DNA of 64,000 nt, taken from Nostoc sp. UHCC 0702. Lineage in GTDB: Bacteria > Cyanobacteriota > Cyanobacteriia > Cyanobacteriales > Nostocaceae. Position 1 is the first letter of the stretch; every line of letters starts with the position of its first letter. The stretch is taken from assembly GCA_017164015.1 (NCBI GenBank), contig CP071065.1, forward strand, positions 6,601,501 to 6,665,500, written 5' to 3'. Positions 1 to 9,744 of this stretch are shown here, piece after piece. The translations under genes were made by a program, and so were the position numbers. Under the pieces are notes generated by a model. The model did no database searches and had not been told where the DNA came from. It was given only the letters and a program-made list of their open reading frames with translations.

Positions 1-549
1 TACATCTGTATTAAGAAAGATAACAACTGTGTGACAAATTGCCCATATCCTTAAGGCTAAATTTTTGGCTATTGATAGCTTGCAACCTAGACCTACTGAT
101 ATACAACTCAAGTCTGCTAAAGCAGATTCCGGAAAAAAACACAAGTCGTGAGTCTCCGGGTAAGTTATAATACCCATATTTGCCTTCCTACTCGTGACAG
201 CTTCTCCTTAAAAGAGATGTTACGAGAGTAAAGGGAATATGAAAGGTATTAAGCGTGAATTATATTCGCTATATATCATTGTGTGCAAGATGTCAATTAC
301 CTAAATTATGTAAACATAGCCGCCAAGAGGTAAAATTGGAGGCTAAAAGTATTTGTATCAAGTTGTAAATTAGAAAAATGCTCAGGCTGAACAAATTGCT
401 GAGTATATTTACCATCAATAGTCCAAAGTCAAGAGTCCAAGGTCAAAAGTAATAACTGTTGACCCCTTTGGTGTGACGCTGCTTCGTCGCTAACGCTCTT
501 GAGATCGCCAGTCGCTCATGGAGGGAACCCCCTCTGAGCGGCTGGCTCA
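1..549. other. Intergenic, no gene seen
   Basis: I see no coding region with a plausible start. The stretch is AT-rich at first. It ends in a GC-rich, partly palindromic repeat (about 490-545) related to sequence at 3180-3240, which leads into the heptamer array that follows. The reading frames crossing it are made of repeat sequence. Confidence 0.5.
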
Positions 550-605
550 CCATTGACCATTGACCATTGACCATTGACCATTGACCATTGACCATTGACC
601 ATTGA
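550..605. repeat. Heptamer tandem repeat (CCATTGA) x8
   Basis: Eight perfect copies of CCATTGA sit three bases from the end of the phosphatase gene. Short tandem heptamers of this kind are typical of heterocystous cyanobacteria. The same word recurs elsewhere in the window, for example at 43640-43670 and 53430-53465. Confidence 0.9.
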
Positions 606-608
606 CTA

Positions 609-1340
609 TTAACTGTTTTCCAGTGCAACGATAATAACTGTGATATTGTCGTGTCCACCTTCTTCTTTGGCAGCTTCAATTAAAGAGAGGGCGGCTTTGT
701 CTAGTAATGGGGTGTCATGGAGGTAACTAGCAATCTTTTGATCTACCAGTTCTTCAGTCAGACCATCACTGCATAATAACAGGCGATCGCCTGCTTTGAC
801 ATCCAACTTTTGCACATCAACCTGATGTAAATCTTCACGTCCCAAACAGCGCGATAAAACATGACGGAAGGGGTGAACTCTTGCTTCTTCAGAGGAGATG
901 TCACCGACTTTGATAGCCCTTGCTACCCAAGTATGATCTTCGGTGACTTGCTCTAATTGTGACCCTCGCAAGCGGTACAGCCTTGAGTCTCCAACGTGAC
1001 CACACCAAGGCGCATCTGGTGAGCGAAATATTATTGCCACAACTGTTGTACCCATGTCAGCGCGTTCGGGATGATTTTGCTGATCCTGCAAAATGCCTTC
1101 ATTTGCTCGCCACAAAGCTTTCTCTAGCAATTCTTTTGTAGACTCAGAAGAATTCCAATTTGCTGCCAAATACGCCTGAATTTCCCTTGTAGCAATGCGA
1201 CTTGCCTCTTCACCTCCCGCATGACCACCCATCCCATCAGCAACAATGAAAAATCGCCCTTCAGGGTCGATATAATAAGCATCTTGGTTATTAGAACGAA
1301 TAAGTCCCGGATCGCTGAAACCCGTGAAATTAAGTTTCAT
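609..1340 (-). CDS. PP2C-family serine/threonine protein phosphatase
   Basis: A 243-residue single-domain PPM/PP2C phosphatase, expected to be cytosolic and to remove phosphate from Ser/Thr using two Mn/Mg ions. Visible motifs in order are RSNNQD (Asp20), the ADGMGGHAGGE block (about 34-44) with the metal-binding Asp and Gly, GTTVV, HVGDSRLY, the SDG motif, and the C-terminal GGHDNIT. The length is that of a minimal bacterial PP2C with no sensor or membrane part. The aarF/ubiB-like kinase gene lies 18 bases upstream on the same strand, so the two may be co-transcribed. The phosphoprotein substrate cannot be inferred. Confidence 0.93.
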   Translation of the reverse strand: MKLNFTGFSDPGLIRSNNQDAYYIDPEGRFFIVADGMGGHAGGEEASRIATREIQAYLAANWNSSESTKELLEKALWRANEGILQDQQNHPERADMGTTVVAIIFRSPDAPWCGHVGDSRLYRLRGSQLEQVTEDHTWVARAIKVGDISSEEARVHPFRHVLSRCLGREDLHQVDVQKLDVKAGDRLLLCSDGLTEELVDQKIASYLHDTPLLDKAALSLIEAAKEEGGHDNITVIIVALENS

Positions 1341-1358
1341 AAATTTTTACTGCAACAA

Positions 1359-3095
1359 TTAATACATGCGGTCATAACGGTCGAGGCGTAGAAGCAAGCG
1401 GATCAGTATTATTGAGACTACTGCGGCGATGAAACCAGCCACCAGGGCTAACCATACATAATGATTAACTAATAAAAGGGTAGCTGAAAGAGTAAATCCA
1501 CTGATAATCACAGCGTAGCTCATTCCTAGCTGGATGTTGCTCTGTCGCCGCAAGAGACGCTCCGTCTCTATTGAGCGGACGCGCACGCGCATATCTCCGC
1601 GTTCTAATTTTTCTAGGGTGTCCTCTAATCTCCGTGGCAGTCCAAAAGCAGTTGTACTCACCTGGACTGCTTGACGACTTAATTCATTGAGGAAGCTATT
1701 AGTCTCAGAACCATTCATATTAGTCATAAGCTGCATTGCGTATGGTTGGGCAACTTCCATAAAGTTAAATTCTGGATCTAAGCCTTTGCCTACCCCCTCT
1801 AGGGTGGAAAAGGCTCGCATCACAAAAGTGAAGGTTGCAGGAAATCTAAATGGCTGATTATATGCTATTTCGTATAGGTCGTCACTAATGGCTGCCACAG
1901 ATTGATTTTCAAAGGGTTTATCCATGAAATTATCCAGCATATACTGGACAGAACGCCGCACTGGCCCCATGTCATCCACGGGTGCGATCGCTCCCAAATC
2001 TATGAGAGACTGAACGACGCGATCGCCATCTTTCTGGGCAATGCCAAACAGCGTTTGCATCAGTCCTTCGCGAATGTTGGACTTGATTCGCCCCATCATG
2101 CCGAAATCGTAAAATATCAAAGCACCATTGGCACTGATGGCTATGTTACCTGGATGAGGATCGGCGTGGAAAAAGCCGTTATTGAGCAATTGCATCATAT
2201 AGGCTTGAGCGCCTTGTCGGGCGATGATCTTACGATCTAAACCTGCTGCTTCTATGGCTTCATATTGACTAATTTTAATTCCAGGAAGATATTCCAAAGT
2301 CAGGACACGAGACGAAGTGTAACGCCAGTAAACTCTTGGAACTTTTACCCAATCGTGACCGCGAAAGTTACGCCGAAAAGTATCAGCATTGCGACCTTCG
2401 TTGAGATAGTCAATTTCTTCCCAAAGAATGCGACAACATTCTTCGTAAATCCCGATCCAATCTCGCCCCCGGCCCCATTTGGGATGATTTTGGAAGTAGT
2501 AGGCAATTCCCTTGAGAATTTGTAAATCTATTTCAAATAGCTTTTTCAGTCCAGGACGCTGCACCTTAACGACAACTGCTTCCCCTGTATGTAGCACAGC
2601 TTTGTGTACTTGCCCCAAGCTAGCAGCTGCTAAGGGAATAGGTTCAAAATTCTGAAACAGTTCAGGAATTTTTTTACCTAATTCTTGCTCAATAATTGCT
2701 TCTACTTGTTCGTAGCTAAATGCTGGCACTTTGTCTTGTAGCTTTGCCAATTCTTCTACATATTCGCTGGGAAATATATCAGCACGAGTAGAAAACAATT
2801 GCCCAACTTTGATAAAAGTCGGGCCTAAATCCAGTAGGGTATTGCGAATCCAGACCGCTTGAGCTTTGCGTCTTGCAGCTTGCTTGGCTTCAGTTACACC
2901 ACCAGGGTAACTCCAAGATTTGTTGTAGCGCCAAAGCTTGAACATTAAGGTCAAGACAAAAGACCAAATGTCCACAAAGCGCCGTTTACTTGAGTAGTTC
3001 TCACGATTCCAACGGTATGCCTTATCTGAATAACCTGTTTCCATATGCTTTGCGTACCGCTGGTTTGTAACCGAATTACCTGAAAGAGAAGACAC
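1359..3095 (-). CDS. ABC1/AarF/UbiB-family atypical kinase
   Basis: A 578-residue member of the UbiB/ABC1 atypical kinase family, which supports prenylquinone metabolism and in phototrophs is linked to plastoquinone/tocopherol homeostasis. The family hallmarks are present: a KVGQ motif (IKVGQLFSTR), the Ala-rich loop AAASLGQVHKA in place of a normal glycine-rich loop, the VVVKVQRP lysine, the ADPHPGNI catalytic segment and YDFGMMG as the DFG equivalent. The C-terminus has two hydrophobic segments (about 515-570) that suggest a membrane anchor. Most bacterial homologues are about 540-580 residues, so it looks full length. Which of the several cyanobacterial paralogues it is cannot be told. Confidence 0.9.
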   Translation of the reverse strand: MSSLSGNSVTNQRYAKHMETGYSDKAYRWNRENYSSKRRFVDIWSFVLTLMFKLWRYNKSWSYPGGVTEAKQAARRKAQAVWIRNTLLDLGPTFIKVGQLFSTRADIFPSEYVEELAKLQDKVPAFSYEQVEAIIEQELGKKIPELFQNFEPIPLAAASLGQVHKAVLHTGEAVVVKVQRPGLKKLFEIDLQILKGIAYYFQNHPKWGRGRDWIGIYEECCRILWEEIDYLNEGRNADTFRRNFRGHDWVKVPRVYWRYTSSRVLTLEYLPGIKISQYEAIEAAGLDRKIIARQGAQAYMMQLLNNGFFHADPHPGNIAISANGALIFYDFGMMGRIKSNIREGLMQTLFGIAQKDGDRVVQSLIDLGAIAPVDDMGPVRRSVQYMLDNFMDKPFENQSVAAISDDLYEIAYNQPFRFPATFTFVMRAFSTLEGVGKGLDPEFNFMEVAQPYAMQLMTNMNGSETNSFLNELSRQAVQVSTTAFGLPRRLEDTLEKLERGDMRVRVRSIETERLLRRQSNIQLGMSYAVIISGFTLSATLLLVNHYVWLALVAGFIAAVVSIILIRLLLRLDRYDRMY

Positions 3096-3120
3096 TTCAG
3101 TTCCTAAACTGTTTTTGATA

Positions 3121-3325
3121 TGTCAGTTGTCAGTTGTCAGTTGTCAGTTGTCAGTTGTCAGTTGTCAGTTGTCAGTTGTGATGCAGTCGCTCAGAGGGGG
3201 TCTCCCCGATGAGTAACTGCCGTTAGCAACGCAGGAGCGTCACCCGTAAAGGTTAGTTGTCAGTTGCTATTGACCACTGACTAATGACTAATGACTATTG
3301 ACTATTGACTATTGACTATTGACTA
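3121..3325. repeat. Intergenic heptamer arrays TGTCAGT x8 and GACTATT x4
   Basis: Eight copies of TGTCAGT occupy 3121-3176. A GC-rich palindromic repeat related to that at about 490-545 follows at 3180-3240. GACTATT copies then run from 3293 to 3325, ending three bases before the next gene's stop codon. No gene is seen here. Confidence 0.88.
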
Positions 3326-3328
3326 AAT

Positions 3329-3655
3329 TTATGCAGAAGCTCTGCGATAATGTTGCAATTCTGTGCGTAGCAGGGCAATTTCTGCTCGCAATTCATCAAT
3401 TTCTGCTTGCAAGTCAGCTTGATCTGAACCGGTTGGTCTACTGCTTGGGCTAGCTTGACCAGAACCAGCAGCTTCGGATGCTCGATTTGCCCGTTCTAGA
3501 ACTTCATCTGTAAACTGGCGTAAATGCTCTCTAGCCTCAGCATCAAATTTGCCCAGTTCACTCAAAGCATCGGTAAAGGCGACTTCTATGCGCTCATTAA
3601 TCACTTCGGCTACTGCTCTGCCTACGAAAAAGGCTTGTACAAGGGGGTTACTCAT
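3329..3655 (-). CDS. Conserved cyanobacterial protein, DUF6825-like
   Basis: A 108-residue protein. Its first 65 residues form a helical block (NPLVQAFFVGRAVAEVINERIEVAF...). A Ser/Gly/Gln-rich linker follows, then a C-terminal coiled-coil heptad stretch (QAEIDELRAEIALLRTELQHY, split here by the family pattern). This matches my memory of DUF6825 proteins conserved in cyanobacteria and plastids, whose function I do not know. There is no signal peptide. It lies between the ABC-F and AarF genes on the same strand but is separated by repeats, so co-transcription is doubtful. Confidence 0.72.
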   Translation of the reverse strand: MSNPLVQAFFVGRAVAEVINERIEVAFTDALSELGKFDAEAREHLRQFTDEVLERANRASEAAGSGQASPSSRPTGSDQADLQAEIDELRAEIALLRTELQHYRRASA

Positions 3656-3753
3656 AAATTTTTGTTACGCTCGTCCGCAAGAGAATTATAACCTGCCTGT
3701 ATGCTTTACGGCTTCTGCTGGAGAGTTAGAGATTTAAGATTTAAGATGGCTAC

Positions 3754-5424
3754 TTAACCAAAAGTGCGTAGACACAAAGCGGCTTGTCGCCAGACATCGC
3801 TTGGTTTATGAGATTCCAGCAACTCTCGATAGTATTGCTCTGGTAGACTAGGTAAATAGGTCGTCATTTGCAAAGTTTGCTCTTTGAGTTTGAAACTTTG
3901 GGTGATATTAATTCGACTCAAGAAATCGATATCGTGGGAAATCACCCAAATAGCGCCTTGATAATCATTAATACCTATCACCATTTGTTCAACGGTTTCA
4001 ATATCTAGGTTATTGGTTGGTTCGTCGAGAATCAATAAATCAATTTCCGAGATGCTGATAATTGCGATCGCTAACCTTGCCAATTCACCCCCACTCAGTA
4101 CAGACGCGTTTTTGTGAACATCATCGTATTTAAATAGAAAGTGTCCTAGCTGTTGACGCAACAATTGATAGCTGAGGCTGGGATTAGCAGCTTGCATATT
4201 TTCGAGAATCGTCTGTTGGCGATTCACTAGTTTATAGGTTTGGTCGAGATATACGGCTTTCATGGCTGATGCAAGTATAACCTCACCCGACTGCAAAACC
4301 ACTGTTTGCTTGTCCATCCCCAAAATTGCCTTAGCCAAGGTTGATTTACCTGCACCATTTGCACCTACAATGGCAAGGCGATCGCCAGAAGACACATGCA
4401 GTTGAATATTTTCCATCAGCAGGCGTTCCGACACCCAAAGATTTGCACCTTGAATATCAATTAGATTTCGGCGCTTTTGACTTTTTTCCTCAAGTTGGAT
4501 ACTTGTCACCTTTGTAGTATTGACTTTTGTTTCTGCAACTTTTTGAGTAGCCTTTGCTACAGCTGCCTCATGTTTCTTTTTCGCAGTTCCGGCTGACACT
4601 TGAGCTTTAGTTTTCATCACTCCGGCTGCTGCTCTGTCAATACTACCACTGAGAAATTTTGCTCTTCCATTGCGGTGAGATTGCGCTGCACGTTGCTGTT
4701 CTTGCATAGCCGTGGTTTGGACATGTTTAAGTTCCTTTCTGGCGACTTCGTGCGATCGCCATGCTGCCTCTTGCTCAATTTGTTTTTGTTGGCGATACTC
4801 AGAAAAATTGCCTCCATATATCTTTACACCCCCAGGCGTAAGTTCCCAGGTAACTTTTGTTACTTGGTCGAGAAAAAAAGGTTTGTGGGAGACAATCACA
4901 AACGCACCAGCGAAATTTTCAAGAAACTGCCTTAAACTTTCTAAGGCTAGTAAATCCATGTGATTTGTTGGTTCATCCAGCAACAGCACATTTGGATCTT
5001 GAGATAACCCAATTGCTAGGAATAATTTCGTCAGTTCACCACCACTTAAATTAGTGATTGGTAGAGATAGGTCAAGGCTTGTATGAAATTGCGCCTGTAA
5101 AATCTCTTCAATTTTCCACCATTCATCAGAAATGGAAATTAAAAAATTCAGCAATGTATCTGTATTTATTTCTTGTTTAATAGTGCTGATTTGTGGCAAA
5201 TAGTAGACAACATCATTCTGAAAAACAGTACCTTTAGTTGGGCTAATTTGACCTGCAAGTATTTTTAATAAAGTTGATTTGCCTACTCCATTTTTACCTA
5301 CTAAAGCAATGCGATCGCCCATACTAATACTCACCTGAACTTCTTGAAATAAAGTTCTTTCTACGCTGAATTCATAGGCTAAATTCTCAGCCAACAATAT
5401 TGATTTATTCTGCATAATTGTCAA
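3754..5424 (-). CDS. ABC-F family ATPase (soluble twin-cassette)
   Basis: A 556-residue protein with two ATP-binding cassettes and no membrane segment, which is the ABC-F architecture. These proteins act on the ribosome as translation factors or antibiotic-protection proteins. Cassette 1 has Walker A GKNGVGKST, signature LSGGE and Walker B LLLDEPTNHMD. Cassette 2 has GANGAGKST, LSGGE and LLILDEPTNNLD. A long charged linker (about 225-310, Lys/Ala/Gln-rich) separates them. The C-terminal tail after the second cassette is short. The divergence from housekeeping Uup/EttA types makes an Msr/Vga-like protection role possible, but the sequence alone cannot decide this. Confidence 0.88.
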   Translation of the reverse strand: MTIMQNKSILLAENLAYEFSVERTLFQEVQVSISMGDRIALVGKNGVGKSTLLKILAGQISPTKGTVFQNDVVYYLPQISTIKQEINTDTLLNFLISISDEWWKIEEILQAQFHTSLDLSLPITNLSGGELTKLFLAIGLSQDPNVLLLDEPTNHMDLLALESLRQFLENFAGAFVIVSHKPFFLDQVTKVTWELTPGGVKIYGGNFSEYRQQKQIEQEAAWRSHEVARKELKHVQTTAMQEQQRAAQSHRNGRAKFLSGSIDRAAAGVMKTKAQVSAGTAKKKHEAAVAKATQKVAETKVNTTKVTSIQLEEKSQKRRNLIDIQGANLWVSERLLMENIQLHVSSGDRLAIVGANGAGKSTLAKAILGMDKQTVVLQSGEVILASAMKAVYLDQTYKLVNRQQTILENMQAANPSLSYQLLRQQLGHFLFKYDDVHKNASVLSGGELARLAIAIISISEIDLLILDEPTNNLDIETVEQMVIGINDYQGAIWVISHDIDFLSRINITQSFKLKEQTLQMTTYLPSLPEQYYRELLESHKPSDVWRQAALCLRTFG

Positions 5425-5770
5425 ACCTCAATTCGCAAACTTGCACCTGCCAACGCACAAAAATTCCGGGCAGATTAGGCATATGAAAAAGTCAACCGCA
5501 GCAATTTTCTGAGCGGCTTGATGTAGAGATGAGTGATGAAAATATATTTAGCGCATGACTATTGTGAAGTAACCTTGTCAAACGTATCGTGTTTATTTGG
5601 CTTTGACATTTGTGGCTTTGGTACTACTTCATTTCAGCTATCTCGCTAGCGGGTGAGGTTTGATATTGGATACAGTGTAGCACAAAGGTATTTCGCAAAG
5701 ATAGCGTTAGATGACTGCGATCGCCTGTTTTTGTCAAGTAGGGATGAGTGCGATCGTCTATTACTACCAC
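5425..5770. other. Intergenic region between divergent genes
   Basis: About 350 bases between the divergently read ABC-F gene and the first Uma2 copy. It contains HIP1-like GCGATCGC words near 5718 and must carry the ABC-F promoter. I could not recognise an attenuator leader or a clear promoter. Confidence 0.4.
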
Positions 5771-5814
5771 ACTGCTAAAATAAATCCATAACTAATTGAT
5801 GCCATATCCATTCT

Positions 5815-6474
5815 ATGACCATAGCTCAAGATAAGACATCTCAACAAGGCATCTGCCAAGATGTTATCTTTCCCCCTAGTGATTTATATAGTGATGAACC
5901 TCCCTTGGAAACTGAACTGCATCTACGACAAATAATCCTACTTCTCACATGTTTGGAATGGCTGTGGCGCGATAGAAGTGATTTCTATGCAGCGGGAAAC
6001 TTGACTATTTACTACAGTCCGCATCAACGCAAATCTGAATATTTCCGAGGCCCAGACTTTTTTGTAGTGCTGGGATGTGAACGCAAAACCCGTAAAAGTT
6101 GGGTAGTGTGGGAGGAAAATGGTAAATATCCGAATTTGATTCTGGAAATACTTTCGGAATCAACAGCTAATACAGACAGAGGTTTAAAAAAAGAAATTTA
6201 TCAAGATACTTTCCGCACCCCTGATTATTTTTGGTTTGATCCTTATAGCTTAGAATTTGCAGGATTTCATTTAGTAGATGGAGAATATCAACCTTTACAA
6301 CCAAATGAACAAGGGCATTTGTGGAGTCATCAACTAGGGTTATATTTGGGAATTCATGAAGGTCTATTGCGGTTTTTTAGCCCAGGTGGCGGACTAGTAC
6401 CAACACCTGAAGAAACGGCGGAACGTTTGGCTGCAAAGTTGCGTGAATTAAATATCGATCCAGATACAATTTAG
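5815..6474 (+). CDS. Uma2 family endonuclease-like protein (copy 1 of 3)
   Basis: A 219-residue DUF820/Uma2 protein with a restriction-endonuclease-like PD-(D/E)xK fold, common in many copies in cyanobacteria; its role is unknown. The core includes the PDFFVVLG segment, NLILEILSEST (the E..S/K-type strand), KEIYQDTFRTPDYFWFDPYSLEFAGF and a short C-terminal helix ERLAAKLRELNIDPDTI. It is the shortest of the three tandem copies, lacking the heptad insertions found before AERLAAKL in the other two. The start is fixed by the upstream segment identical in all three copies. Confidence 0.9.
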   Translation: MTIAQDKTSQQGICQDVIFPPSDLYSDEPPLETELHLRQIILLLTCLEWLWRDRSDFYAAGNLTIYYSPHQRKSEYFRGPDFFVVLGCERKTRKSWVVWEENGKYPNLILEILSESTANTDRGLKKEIYQDTFRTPDYFWFDPYSLEFAGFHLVDGEYQPLQPNEQGHLWSHQLGLYLGIHEGLLRFFSPGGGLVPTPEETAERLAAKLRELNIDPDTI

Positions 6475-6575
6475 ATGACTGCGATCGCCTGTTTTTGTCA
6501 AGTGGGTATGAGTGCGATCGCCTAGTAACACACTGCTAAAATAAATCTATAACTACTTGATGCCATATCCATTCT

Positions 6576-7277
6576 ATGACCATAGCTCAAGATAAGACAT
6601 CTCAACAAGGCATCTGCCAAGATGTTATCTTTCCCCCTAGTGATTTATATAGTGATGAACCTCCCTTGGAAACTGAACTGCATCTACGACAAATAATTCT
6701 ACTTCTCACATGTTTGGAATGGCTGTGGCGCGACAGAAGTGATTTCTATGCAGCGGGAAACTTGACTATTTACTACAGTCCGCATCAACGCAAATCAGAA
6801 TATTTCCGAGGCCCAGACTTTTTTGTAGTGCTGGGATGTGAACGCAAAACCCGCAAAAGTTGGGTAGTGTGGGAGGAAAATGGTAAATATCCGAATTTGA
6901 TTCTGGAAATACTTTCAGAATCAACAGCGAATACAGACAGAGGTTTAAAAAAAGAAATTTATCAAGATATTTTCCGCACCCCTGATTATTTTTGGTTTGA
7001 CCCTTACACCTTAGAATTTGCGGGATTTCATTTAGTAGATGGAGAATATCAACCTTTACAACCAAATGAACAAGGGCATTTGTGGAGTCATCAACTAGGG
7101 TTATATTTGGGAATTCATGAAGGTCTATTGCGGTTTTTTACAACAGATGGACAACTAGTACCAACACCTGAAGAAACGGCAGTACAAGCAGAACAAAGGG
7201 CACAACAGGAAGCTGAAAAAGCAGAACGTTTGGCTGCAAAGTTGCGTGAATTAAATATCGATCCAGATACAATTTAG
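6576..7277 (+). CDS. Uma2 family endonuclease-like protein (copy 2 of 3)
   Basis: A 233-residue paralogue, identical to copy 1 over almost all of the first 190 residues. It differs around residue 187 (TTDGQ instead of SPGGG) and by 14 extra residues in the C-terminal helix (VQAEQRAQQEAEKA), equal to two heptads. The PD-(D/E)xK-like core is intact, so it is probably expressed or only recently duplicated. Confidence 0.9.
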   Translation: MTIAQDKTSQQGICQDVIFPPSDLYSDEPPLETELHLRQIILLLTCLEWLWRDRSDFYAAGNLTIYYSPHQRKSEYFRGPDFFVVLGCERKTRKSWVVWEENGKYPNLILEILSESTANTDRGLKKEIYQDIFRTPDYFWFDPYTLEFAGFHLVDGEYQPLQPNEQGHLWSHQLGLYLGIHEGLLRFFTTDGQLVPTPEETAVQAEQRAQQEAEKAERLAAKLRELNIDPDTI

Positions 7278-7378
7278 AATACTGCGATCGCCTGTTTTTG
7301 CAAAGTGGGTATGAGTGCGATCGCCTAGTAACACACTGCTAAAATAAATCTATAACTACTTGATGCCATATCCATTCT

Positions 7379-8059
7379 ATGACCATAGCTCAAGAATTAG
7401 AATCTCAACAAGGCATCTGTTCAGATGTGATCTTCCCCCCAAGTGATTTATATAGTGATGAACCTCCCTTGGAAACTGAACTGCATCTACGACAAATAAT
7501 CCTACTTCTCACATGTTTGGAATGGCTGTGGCGAGATAGAAATGATTTTTATGCAGCGGGAAACTTGACTATTTACTACAGTCCGCATCAACGCAAATCA
7601 GAATATTTCCGAGGCCCAGACTTTTTTGTAGTGCTGGGATGTGAACGCAAAACCCGTAAAAGTTGGGTAGTCTGGGAGGAAAATGGTAAATATCCGAATT
7701 TGATTCTGGAAATACTTTCGGAATCAACAGCGAATACAGACAAAGGTTTAAAAAAAGAAATTTATCAAGATACCTTCCGCACCCCTGATTATTTTTGGTT
7801 TGATCCTTACACCTTAGAATTTGCAGGATTTCATTTAGTAGATGGAGAATATCAACCTCTACAAGCAAATGAACAAGGGCATTTGTGGAGTCATCAACTA
7901 GGGTTATATTTGGGAATTTATGATGGACTATTGCGGTTTTTTAGCCCAGGTGGCGAACTAGTACCAACACCTGAAGAAACAGCAGAACAGTTAGAACAAA
8001 AAGCAGAACGTTTGGCTGCAAAACTGCGGGAGTTAAATATCGACCCAGATACAATTTAA
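7379..8059 (+). CDS. Uma2 family endonuclease-like protein (copy 3 of 3)
   Basis: A 226-residue paralogue. It diverges from copies 1 and 2 mainly near the N-terminus (AQELESQQGICSDV) and carries a seven-residue insertion (EQLEQKA) in the C-terminal helix, placing it between the other two in length. The core motifs are unchanged. It ends the tandem group. A convergent ubiD gene follows after about 120 bases. Confidence 0.9.
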   Translation: MTIAQELESQQGICSDVIFPPSDLYSDEPPLETELHLRQIILLLTCLEWLWRDRNDFYAAGNLTIYYSPHQRKSEYFRGPDFFVVLGCERKTRKSWVVWEENGKYPNLILEILSESTANTDKGLKKEIYQDTFRTPDYFWFDPYTLEFAGFHLVDGEYQPLQANEQGHLWSHQLGLYLGIYDGLLRFFSPGGELVPTPEETAEQLEQKAERLAAKLRELNIDPDTI

Positions 8060-8179
8060 CCCAGATTTCACACCTTCAACTGATGGCTGATGACTGTGAA
8101 CAGTGGGATCTTTTTTTATTTGTCAGTCTGTAAGCAGGTGCGTCGTTAGTAACAACGTAACGCACCGCAAAATAAAATA

Positions 8180-9688
8180 TTACCTCATATCGTAGCCAAA
8201 CAGATTTGGGTCAACTTCTCCTAACTGCAAATCGCCTAAACCATACTCTGTCCATCGTCTTTCTACCATCGCCGCTACATCAGCATCAGATTCCAAACTA
8301 GCACCCCATTCATGGTCTGTTTCCGGTGGAATCTTCGTGGTAGCATCAATTCCCATACGTCCACCTAAACCAATCTTTTCACTGGCAAAATCCAAAGTAT
8401 CAAAGGGCGTGTTTGGTAAAATAAACACATCCCGTGTCGGGTCAACTTTGGAACTAATTGCCCAAACAACTTGACGCGGATCGCGAATATTTATGTCTTT
8501 ATCCACGACAATGACAAACTTGGTGTAAGTAAATTGGGGTAATGCACTCCAAAATGCTAAAGCCGCCCTCCGCGCTTGTCCTGGATATGCTTTATCAATG
8601 GAAATAATCGCCGCTTTGTAACTCAAAGCTTCCATTGGTAAGAAGAAATCGACAATTTCTGATACTTGTTGGCGCAGAATAGGAGTGTAAATGCGATTTA
8701 GTGCGATCGCCATCATCGCTTCTTCTTTGGGTGGACGACCGCTAAATGTTGTTAAGTAAATCGGATTTTTGCGGTGTGTCATGCACCCAAACCGTATCAA
8801 TGGCGAATCTTCCACGCCGCCGTAATAACCCATGTGGTCGCCAAAAGGCCCATCTGGCAAAACTTCCCCTGGTGTAATGGTTCCTTCCAGAACAAATTCT
8901 GAATCTGCGGGAACTTCCAAATCTACAGTTTTACACTTTGCCAACTGCACACCAGAACCACCATAAAGTCCGGCAAACAGCCATTCTGATAAATCTACAG
9001 GAATGGGTGTGGCAGCTGCCATGATAATTAAAGGATCTACACCAAGTGCGATCGCTACTTCTAATTTCTTCCCACGTTCGGCCGCTTTCCGCAAATGCCT
9101 TGCCCCACCACGCACCGATAACCAATGAACCGTCATGGTATTTTGAGATTGTAGTTGCAAACGATACACACCCACATTTGGCGTACCTGTCTCACAATCT
9201 TTGGTAATTACTAATCCCAGCGTAATAATCTTGCCAGCATCACCCGGATAAGGACGTATCAAGGGTAACTTGTATAAATCCAAATCATCGCCTTGAATCA
9301 CAACTTGCTGACAAGCGGGGAAAAAGTCACGTCCTGGTTTAGCTTTCACCACATCAAACAGCACTTTCCCAAAATCTATCGCCTGGGAAATCTTCTTTGG
9401 CGGTTTTGGTTGTTGCAGCATACTCAGCTTTTTACCCAGAGTTTCCAATTCCTCTGGATGCTGCATATTCATTGCCCAACATATCCTTTCCACAGTTCCC
9501 ATCAAATTCACCGCCACCGGGAAAGATGCACCTTTGACGTTTTCAAATAGCAACCCCGGCCCACCTTTTTGCAGCATCCGGTTGGAAATCTCAGCAATTT
9601 CTAAATCGGGGTCTACCAAAGCTGTAATCCGCTTTAATTGCCCTTTATCTTCCAGAATTTTGATGAATCCGCGTAAATCTCTCGCCAT
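8180..9688 (-). CDS. ubiD: UbiD family decarboxylase
   Basis: A 502-residue UbiD-type decarboxylase, close in length to E. coli UbiD. The family uses prenylated FMN (made by UbiX) to decarboxylate 4-hydroxy-3-polyprenylbenzoate; in cyanobacteria this step belongs to plastoquinone synthesis. Visible features are the N-terminal MARDLRGFIKILEDKGQLKRI, the central NVGVYRLQLQ and HWLSVRGGARHLRKA segments, the active-site region LPDGPFGDHMGYYGG, and the RPPKEEA and DINIRDPRQVVWA motifs of the C-terminal half. UbiX is not in the window. The gene stands alone, with convergent and repeat-rich flanks. Confidence 0.9.
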   Translation of the reverse strand: MARDLRGFIKILEDKGQLKRITALVDPDLEIAEISNRMLQKGGPGLLFENVKGASFPVAVNLMGTVERICWAMNMQHPEELETLGKKLSMLQQPKPPKKISQAIDFGKVLFDVVKAKPGRDFFPACQQVVIQGDDLDLYKLPLIRPYPGDAGKIITLGLVITKDCETGTPNVGVYRLQLQSQNTMTVHWLSVRGGARHLRKAAERGKKLEVAIALGVDPLIIMAAATPIPVDLSEWLFAGLYGGSGVQLAKCKTVDLEVPADSEFVLEGTITPGEVLPDGPFGDHMGYYGGVEDSPLIRFGCMTHRKNPIYLTTFSGRPPKEEAMMAIALNRIYTPILRQQVSEIVDFFLPMEALSYKAAIISIDKAYPGQARRAALAFWSALPQFTYTKFVIVVDKDINIRDPRQVVWAISSKVDPTRDVFILPNTPFDTLDFASEKIGLGGRMGIDATTKIPPETDHEWGASLESDADVAAMVERRWTEYGLGDLQLGEVDPNLFGYDMR

Positions 9689-9744
9689 TGTTCTAGTAAA
9701 GCTGATTATTTAAGAAGTGTGAAGCGTTCTCTTATATTATTAGT

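Larger units (their letters stand above)
5771..8059 (+). repeat. Tandem triplication of a Uma2 gene with its upstream DNA
   Basis: Three direct repeats begin at about 5771, 6532 and 7335, with periods of 761 and 803 bp. Each holds the same roughly 45-base upstream segment (ending in the words TTGATGCCATATCCATTCT before ATG) and a nearly identical gene. The two spacers also share HIP1-containing DNA. Most of the length difference lies in the coding region just before the conserved C-terminal tail. Confidence 0.93.

Noticed and set aside
443..679. 78-residue minus-strand ORF
   Set aside because: Composed of translated heptamer repeats and overlapping the end of the phosphatase gene.
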